Assembly (NCBI GenBank): GCA_963921935.1
Contig: OY998181.1
Location: 117,262,957-117,326,956 of the forward strand
DNA from: Galeruca laticollis
Lineage: Eukaryota; Arthropoda; Insecta; Coleoptera; Chrysomelidae
Reading direction: 5' to 3'
DNA length: 64,000 nucleotides
The stretch's first letter is position 1; every line of letters starts with the position of its first letter. Shown one piece after another: positions 56,724 to 64,000 of the stretch. The translations under genes and the position numbers were made by a program. The notes beneath the pieces are model-generated. The model saw only the letters and a program-made list of their open reading frames with translations. It had not been told where the DNA came from and did not search any database.

Positions 56724-57217
56724 CTGAAATCATAATAAACGTCAAGAAATTATTTTTAAATAGTCAATTTCAAAATGGAGCAGACTTTCGGAAAAGTGCA
56801 TAAAACCATGTTGACCTGGGTTATTGTTAAATAATGTACTAATTATATGAAATACCAGCTTAACACGCTGAAGAGCAGTAACCATTTGTGTAAGATACCA
56901 GTTTGATGAGTACACTGAGGGAAGGCATATTAGAGATAACGGGGAGGGTGGGGATAGGAAATAGATTCTAAATGTGTGACACTATATCAAGGCGGTATAC
57001 CCATATGGTGACAGTGCCAATTGAGTTTTAATTATTTTACACGGTAAAACACATAGCCCTAGACGCCTTTGTTGTCAAATGTAGCAGTAAATAATAAAAT
57101 TAATCAAAATCTTGCTAATCAGTTTTAAAAGTCAATTGTCTTCAGATTTGATTGAGACTGAATTCAGTATTATGAATGATTTTGTGAATTTGAAAAATGA
57201 GTATTTAGCAAATTTTT
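56724..57217. other. Upstream of the first seen coding exon; no feature recognised
   Basis: It holds the acceptor TTTCAG of exon 1 (56724-56729), so this is probably intron or 5' region of the zinc-finger gene. A G-rich stretch lies at 56935-56965. No TATA box with clear context was found. Confidence 0.35.
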
Positions 57218-57412
57218 TTTTATTATAAAAGAACCGCGTCAACCATGAAAGGTTATTGGCGGCGGGACAATTGTGAGTAAAGTCTTAATCTAAGTTTACA
57301 AAACAATTAAGCACTATATTAATTTGTAGATTAGTCAATTTTAAAAACTTAATCATTTTATCACTGTTGACATAATCCAGCGCACTTTTCATTTCACGTG
57401 GAAGTTCACTTT

Positions 57413-60400
57413 CTAGTCGTTCCTGATGGTAGAGTGGACATTCGACAATAATATATTATGTTCTACTGTCAAAGGAGTATCGCAGGCAAAGCACAATTTT
57501 TGTTGCTCTTTCTTCAATGGGTACTCGTGAGTTACTTGGTGTGTCCTATTCTCATGCGATGCTGTATCACTTGATCCGTCGTCTTTGTGACATTTTCTCT
57601 TTTGGTAGTAGATTTGGGTTGACACGTTGGAGTTTATTATCTTCAAGTTTTTCCCATATTTCCGTCGAATGTTGTTTAATACAGCTTCTGATGTCAAAAT
57701 GTGGAATTTCAGGGGGTTCATTATCTATTCTGTTGATACTGCAGGCATCCCGATCAGCTTTCTCATTTCCTATTATACTGAAGTGGGATGGAATCCACAC
57801 GAACTCGACTTGTTTATTCATATTGTGGGAGTGCTTCAAGGTTGGTTTTAATTTGGCATAACATTGGGTGGTTTGGGTATACTCTCAATATTCCCTGTAT
57901 TGCACTTAAGGAATCAGTAAAAATGACAGCCTTTGATTTGTAATGTTGTAATATATGTTGCAGGACTTTGGAGATTGCTAACAATTCTGCCGAATATATG
58001 GAATACTCCTTGGGAAGCTGAAACTGATAGGTGGATGTTTCGTCGACGAAAGCTGCGCCTCATGCTTCCATTTGATATGTTTTTGATGCATCTGTGTATA
58101 TTTGGAAGTGGCTTTTATACTTGTTTTTGATCTCTTGAAAATTTTGTAAAATCAGGGGGAACTGAGTACTGGATTTAGGGTAGAGTAGATTTGTATTGCA
58201 TTTAGGGATTTTTATGGTCCAGGGGGGAGAATAGTTAACCTTGTTTGATACAATTTTCGGGAAATTGAAATCTATAATTCCTTTACTAAATGATGCGGAC
58301 AGATTTGGTTCTTGGTCGAAAATCAAATGATCAGAGAAGGTATATGAATAAGTAGGATTATTAGGATTGGCTCCAATTTTAGCTGCGTATTGTAGACTCA
58401 GTTTGTGCCTTCTGATTGTACGAGGAGGCTCGTTAGCTTCCGCATAGAGGCTTTCCACTGGACTGGTTCTGTAAGCTCCAAGTACAAGCCTTAATGCAGT
58501 GTTTTGTATAACGTCCAGTTGCTTCAGTAGGCAACTTTTGGCTGAAGAGTACACTATAGAACCATAATCTAGCTTGCTTCGAATTTGTATTTTATATACA
58601 GTTAGTAATTGTGTGGTATCGGCTCCCCAATTATGATTTGCTGTTCCAAGTGAGTTTTGAATCGAGTATCATTCCCAGGAATCTGTGTTCTCTTACATAC
58701 TGGAAATTCTCTTCGTGTAATGTCAACTTGGGCAGGTTTATTTGGTTTTTAACTGAAAAACACATTGCTTTAGTCTTGTTTGTAGAAAAACGTAGGCTGG
58801 TCTTCTCTGACCACTCTTCTAGAGACTGGATGGATTGTTGTATTATAGTTGCGGGCGTGTGGATATTTCTGTTACTAACATAGATGACAAGATCATCTGC
58901 GTATAAACCAATTTGTACCGGAGTATTATAATGGTCTACTATTTGATTAATTGCTACTAAGAAAAGTGATGCACTGAGTGTTGATCCTTGGGGAGTTCCA
59001 TTATATTGACTATAGGAATTTGAAAGTTGATTATTAAATCTAACTCTAAAATTTCTGCTATAGACAAAGTTCTCTTCGAATGCCAGGAAATTTCCATCAA
59101 TACCCCACCGTTTCAATTTTAATAGGATATCATATTTCCACACAGTATCGTAGGCTTTCACTATATCGAAGAAAACAGCTAGTACTTGACGGTTACTCGC
59201 AAATGCTTCATCTATGACAGATTCCAGTTTAACTAAGTTGTCCATTGTACTCCTGTTTTTTCTAAATCCGCTTTGTTGTTTACATATTAAATTGTTAGAT
59301 TCCAAAAAGTTTTGCAGTATTTGACAAGGAAATAAATCATTTCTGCTCGAAGGAAAAAACCTCACTTGCCTTGATAAAGGATTCAAATAAATCCGAAACG
59401 TCGGCATAGTGGAAAATCTGTTTTCTTATTATTCTATAGAACCGATGAATAGTCATAAAATAAATAATACATAAGGATACGATCACAGAAGTTGTATTGC
59501 AGACGTTTGTTTAATATTTTTTCTAATAGCTTGCATATAGTGGATGTTAAAGAGACTGGTCGATAAGAATTCGGATCCCACTTATCGTTTTTTGATTTTA
59601 AAAGAGGAATTACGATTACTGTTCTCCATGATTTAGGGAATTGCTTCGTACTGAATAGAAAATTGTACATGTCCAAAATGTATTGTTTAGCATTTTCTGG
59701 TAGATTCGTAAGGAAGCTATAGGGGATTTCGTCAGGTCCTGGACTAGAGTTTTTGATATTATGAAGTGCTTCTTTTAGTTCACTTATACTTAGTATTAAA
59801 TTCAATGGATGATTGTTTTCGGTGATGACTATCTCTTGTTTCAGGTTGTTCATATTTTCTATGAATATAGGGTCATACATAGAGTCACTGGAGTGTTTCT
59901 GAAATGAAGCTGCTAAGGCGTTTGTTATTTGTTCGTCATCAGTAAAATTAGTTCCGTTCATATTGAGAGTGTATCTTGTGGTTGTATGAAATAACCTTTG
60001 ATTCTGCGGATCTTTTGCCACATTTCAGACGGAGTAGTATCATCAGTTATTGAATTGATATACTGTTTCCAAGACTCACGTTTACTTTTTTTAATGATAT
60101 ATCTCGCTTTTGCTCTGTACTTTTTAAAATTAACTACGTTTTCCTCTGTATGGTGCTTTTTCAGAACATTGAAGGCATGTTTGCTAAGTTTCAAAGCTTC
60201 TTGACATTCAATATTCCACCATGGAACTGTGTGTTTATGTTTTGGTTTGCTTGTCTTTCCTATAGTTTCTTCCGTAGCTTTTACCAGAATTGTAGTAGAT
60301 TTTTCGACGACAAGGTCGATATTACCTTCCAATGTCTCTAGATGCGGTAGGGAGTTTTTAATAATGTTTTTAAAAGATTCCCAATCTGCATTTTCTGTCT

Positions 60401-61069
60401 TCCATTTATCTAAAAAGGATATTTCGGTCTTTTTGGATTTGTAATTTTTAGTTATTATAGGCCAATGATCACTATCATAACTATGCAGTAAAACTTCCAA
60501 GTTTAGGCTTGGAATTAAAGAGTATTCACATACAGAGAGATCTATGGCAGAATGATTACCAGTTACTGAATTAAAGCGAGTTTTTTCACCCATATTAAGT
60601 AACGTAAGATTGGTTGAGCTTAAAATATGTTCTATGACTTCACCTCTTTTATCTGTAGACATACAGCCCCATGTAGTGCTATGTGCATTAAAATCACCTA
60701 CTATAATCCTTGGTTTTGGAATTTGATCTATTAACGATTCGAGTTGTTTGGAGGTAATTTCCGTATCTGATGGAAAGTGTATGTTGCTTATAGAAAATTG
60801 TATTGGGGACTTTATTTTAACTGCGACAACTTCTAAGTTTGATTGTATAGGGATTTCTTCTGATTCCAAATTTGAGTTAACATATAGATACGCCACCACT
60901 GGCTTTACTAGTGCTGGTTCTTATTTTGTGATAGGCTTAAAAATGTTTTAAAGAATAATTTTTATTTATTTTGTAGGCAGATGACTTGTGGAAGTGTTTG
61001 TTTAATTAAAAGTTCAAGCATTTCGACATGTGTAAATACACCTTGAATGTTCCACTGAATAATAGTCAT
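57413..61069 (-). pseudogene. LINE ORF2 (endonuclease, RT, RNase H), broken
   Basis: It starts MTIIQWNIQGVFTHVEMLE at 61069. Endonuclease: RIIVGDFNAHSTTWGC, HSAIDLSVC, YDSDHWPI (60899-59958). RT: SSPGPDEIPYSFL (60021-59434), QSGFRKNRSTMDNL, VFFDIVKAYDTVW, NGTPQGSTLSASLF, LYADDLVIYV (59407-58631). RNase H: YTDASKTY (58080), SIYSAELLAI, FTDSLSAIQ (about 57900), WIPSHFSIIGNEKADRDA (57839-57770). Frames are broken at about 61000-60900, 59980, 59420, 58600, 58066 and 57840. Both D and E of the RNase H core are still visible. Confidence 0.8.
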
Positions 61070-61078
61070 TTTGCTTAT

Positions 61079-61641
61079 TTAATATGTGCTATCCTGTGAC
61101 GCATCGGTGTCTTCAGACACGCCAAACTGGTTATTTAAGTCTTGTTTTATTTTATTAAGAATTTTCTTCTTGATTCTTGTAATCCTGGCTTTTATTACTC
61201 TTTCTTGCAACTTGGGATATATTTCAGTCAGCATGTGTAGTAGGCCTTGTATGTCCTGTGTGTACTCCTGAGCAATTTCCAGAGGGGTGGAAGAGCCGTG
61301 CACGTCTTCTAAGAGGCTTACTAATTGGATGTAGTTTAGTACATATGGCAGTGATGCTTCCTGAATCAGTTGTTAGTTGGTTGTAATAGTGACTAAATAT
61401 TAATGGCATCCGAAGTGGTAGTGGCTGATTTGATAATTTTTTTCTTCTTATTTTGTACTGGTTGAGGTTTTGTAAAAACTACTTGCGGTGTTTCTGTAGG
61501 AGTGGAGCAAGCTGGAGATGATACTTCGGAGAGGGAACATTTATTTATGTGATTTGGATTAGAACTTTCTTGAGAATCCATCACTTTCTGAGTTTCGTCG
61601 GTTGAGTGTATTTCTTTAATCTGTTGAGAACTAGAGGCCAT
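61079..61641 (-). pseudogene. LINE ORF1, shortened and frameshifted
   Basis: It starts MASSSQQIKEIHSTDE (61641) and runs to 61393 with a K-rich end (QNKKKKIIKSA). A second frame, 61303-61079, reads LHMLTEIYPKLQERVIKARITRIKKKILNKIKQDL, a probable coiled coil. No zinc knuckles are present, which is odd for an I-clade ORF1 and suggests an internal deletion. Confidence 0.55.
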
Positions 61642-62904
61642 TAATTGTGAACAGGATTATTCCTGCATTTGGGAGGAGTTGCTAGCAGGTTGGAACGTAG
61701 GTTGTGGAACAGTAACGTGAGAGGGAGTTATAGTACAATGATACATGACCATCCTGATGCACACGGTGCGAAAAAAAGAATTTCCTTGTTCGTCTAATAT
61801 CTCACATTTGAGTGGACCGAATTGGATGAAATTTTGTTTACGTATAGTTCAAGTTATATGGAATAAGGGAAAATTATTGAAGAGGCCTTCATTTTATATT
61901 TACTGAAATGCACTTTTTGGAATTTAGAGGTTTACTTCTTGATTGTATTAAATTATTCTCAAATATAAATTAATCATTTTAGTACAGGATCTGTTTTGTA
62001 ATGAAATTAATTTAAAATGAATCTTGAGGAAGTATGCAATGGATTAGCAATAGGTTGCCTATAACAAATTAGCCGCAATTACCTGTATTTAATGTTTGTA
62101 TAATTAATTTGCTAATATAAATTGCTGCTATGTTTTTTAAATCAAATTTACGTCATTTTAAAGGAAATGATGTAAAGAATAGAAAAAAAAATGGTTGCCA
62201 GCTCTCAGTCAGCCGCAACGTTACGGTTGCCAGGTGTAAACAGTCATCTGTTGTTTTTGAAAAATTTTAATGCAAAATTAAAGTTTTATATTTTCTGTTT
62301 ACGATGATCCATGGTTGCCAGTTAAAAAATGGCCGCAAGCAGAGGTTGCCATGCTTTGAATAAACGATTCCCCCTCCTGGTAAATGTGAGTGCAAGAGTA
62401 AAGATACACAGATTGTTACGTGCTGTAAACAAGAGTACAATGTATTGTAGATGTAGTTCTAGTATTTTTTCAAATTGTATTTATGAAGCATAAGTTTGTG
62501 AGTATAATGAAAATATTTTTACGTGAGAAAAGAACTATTTTTTATTGAAAAAGTCGTCTACAGAATCTTTCAAGCACATCGATCCTGTTTTATTTGTTCA
62601 TGTATAATATTCCCGGTTTTTTGTATTAAGAACTAATTACTTTCTTTTTAATTTAATTTAATCATGGGCAATCCCATTTCACATAAATACAATATGGAAA
62701 TATAAAGAAATGCTACAATAACAAAAAAAGAAAAATATGTAAAACTAGAACAAGATAGAACAATAATTGACATATGCATTAAACTTATGTATAAAACAAA
62801 AGGAAAACCCTAAAGTATAGTATAAATCATAAGAAAAAAGCAAATAAAGTAGGAGGAGTGATAACACATTAAACCATCAACAGAAGATGTACGCTCCAAA
62901 GTGA
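61642..62904. other. Non-coding; repeated GGTTGCC/GCCGCAA motif
   Basis: No coding frame is recognised. The pair GGTTGCC...GCCGCAA occurs three times, at about 62052-62081, 62193-62222 and 62313-62342, twice followed by another GGTTGCCA. The region is the only non-transposon stretch upstream of exon 1 in the window, and could hold upstream host-gene sequence, but nothing proves it. Confidence 0.4.
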
Positions 62905-64000
62905 AGAGAGAGAGAGACATAAGCTTTATTGTCATGAAAATTTTTACAATTTTATGGACAAAGCTCCAGCAAAAGTTTTTTGAATTTGAAAGTTGACACA
63001 TTAAAAATTAAAATTTCATCGACAAAATTTGCTAATCTAAGTGTCCTAGATAGAAAACTATTAATTGTATAGTTGTACCTATGAAATGCGACATGAAACG
63101 TTTGTACCTGCCTAGTAAGACGAGAAGGACCAACTAAATATATTTTAGAGAAGCTCGGGACTATCACAAATACCATTTATTATGTTGAACAGCTGTATCA
63201 GATCCCTTTGCCTTCCACGAACCTCCAGAGTAGGAATGTTTAAAAAACGTTCTAAAAAATCACAACAAGGTAAACGTGCATCTTAAAAAATTGTGCTGAA
63301 CAGCTTTAAGTTTCGCTTTATATGTAATATAATGAGGAGACCTTACTGGTGAACAATAATCAAGATGAGTTCTGACCAGTGAGCAATAGAGATCTAATAG
63401 CAGTGATGTTAGTAAAATCAGTAGTGGTTCTCTTTATAAAACCCAACATCTTCATAGATTTTTGAACAACAGCGATAACATGAGACTTATAATTAAGTGT
63501 GGAGTCCAATATAACACCCAAGTCCTTAGTTTGAGAAGTACATTTTAGAGTTTCATTATTAATATTGTAATCAAAAGCTATTGGGTGGTGTATTCTATGA
63601 AAACGTATTACATAACATTTGGATGCATTTAGATTCATACCATTAAGTGTACACCAATTTGATAGACTATCTAAATCAGATTCTAATATTAGAGCATCAT
63701 CCCTGCCATTAATCATCCTAAAATATTTCAGGTCATCAGCAAATAACAAGGCTTTGCTACCCTGTAAACAATGCATTATCTCATTAATAAATATGTTAAA
63801 TAATAATGGTCCTAGATGAGACCCTTGGGGAACTCCAGAGGTTACTAGAAAAGTATGAGAATAGTAATGATTAACTCTGACCATTTGTAATCTATTCGCA
63901 AGATAATCACTTAGCCATTGTAATACAAGACCGTCAACATCATAAAGAAAAAGTTTATGTAGCAAGAGCTCATGATTAACTCTGTCGAAAGCTTTAGAGA
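62905..64000 (-). mobile_element. LINE (CR1/jockey group), cut by the window edge
   Basis: Minus strand. The frame 63965-63360 reads TSGVPQGSHLGPLLFNIFINEI, LFADDLKYFR, CTLNGMNLNASKCYVIRF and KDLGVILDSTLNYKSHV, the RT palm and thumb. A second frame, 63176-62952, is the C-terminus (FHVAFHRYNYTINSF...LANFVDEI), similar in type to the tail of LINE-X at 2160-2345. The 3' end is AATAAAGCTTATG plus a (TC)n run at about 62905-62925. The 5' part lies beyond 64000. Confidence 0.8.

Larger units (their letters stand above)
57218..61641 (-). mobile_element. I-clade LINE on the minus strand, nearly full length
   Basis: Order on the minus strand: ORF1 (61641-61079), ORF2 with endonuclease, RT, RNase H and C-terminus (61069 to about 57413), and a 3' UTR that ends in an A-run at about 57218. 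Layout and motifs are of the I clade. It is a different family from the I-clade LINE at 34-39 kb, since motif text differs. It lies outside the visible coding part of the host gene. Confidence 0.8.

Noticed and set aside
56716..56745. Upstream ATG at 56745 as the start of the zinc-finger protein
   Set aside because: It lies before the acceptor TTTCAG at 56724-56729, so it would be in an intron; the ATG at 56715 is kept, with an upstream coding exon not excluded.

Overview
The window is insect nuclear DNA. It is AT-rich, intron-containing and packed with transposable elements, with no bacterial operons or viral genome backbone. The insect assignment rests on a ZAD-type C2H2 zinc-finger gene (a family centred on insects) and on the transposon types present. 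The order of insect cannot be read from the sequence.

One host gene organises most of the window. On the minus strand, six exons at 56723-56346, 46985-46816, 41435-40723, 16474-16283, 13307-13017 and 1567-1426 have GT/AG borders and fully matching phases. Together they encode one uninterrupted protein of 625 residues: an acidic N-terminus, a ZAD domain split over exons 2 and 3, a linker, and ten C2H2 fingers. Its 1.9 kb of coding sequence is spread over 55 kb because the introns are filled with transposons. No single exon is recognisable in isolation from ORF length; the gene appears only when splice sites and phases are chained.

Intron 5 (1568-13016) holds an old LOA/R1-like LINE broken by a second LINE and by a Tc1/mariner-like element of about 6 kb. 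That element itself contains a hAT element (2,478 bp, 8-bp target duplication) and a further LINE fragment. Intron 4 holds a LINE (family Y). Intron 3 (24 kb) holds a nearly complete Ty3/gypsy-type element (16515-30414), a second LOA-like LINE, a hairpin MITE and a worn I-clade LINE. Intron 2 holds a DNA transposon with TIRs of about 330 bp and a Cys-rich ORF remnant, then about 1.4 kb of AT-rich minisatellite. Intron 1 holds a second LINE-Y copy interrupted by another LINE and by a long-TIR element, then a deleted mariner-like element, a duplicated 157-bp unit and an old mariner transposase.

The Ty3/gypsy element is the youngest large insertion. Its 1.9-kb LTRs differ by one base over their length by eye, and it has an ATTG target duplication. 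It carries gag with four CCHC knuckles, a -1 frameshift heptamer T TTA AAC abutting the gag stop, pol with one in-frame TAA, and an intact env-like ORF with signal peptide and membrane anchor. It lies antisense to the host gene, with its edge only 40 bp from the 3' splice site of exon 4.

Beyond the host gene (57.2-64 kb) are an I-clade LINE and a truncated LINE, both on the minus strand. I recognised no tRNA, rRNA or CRISPR array.
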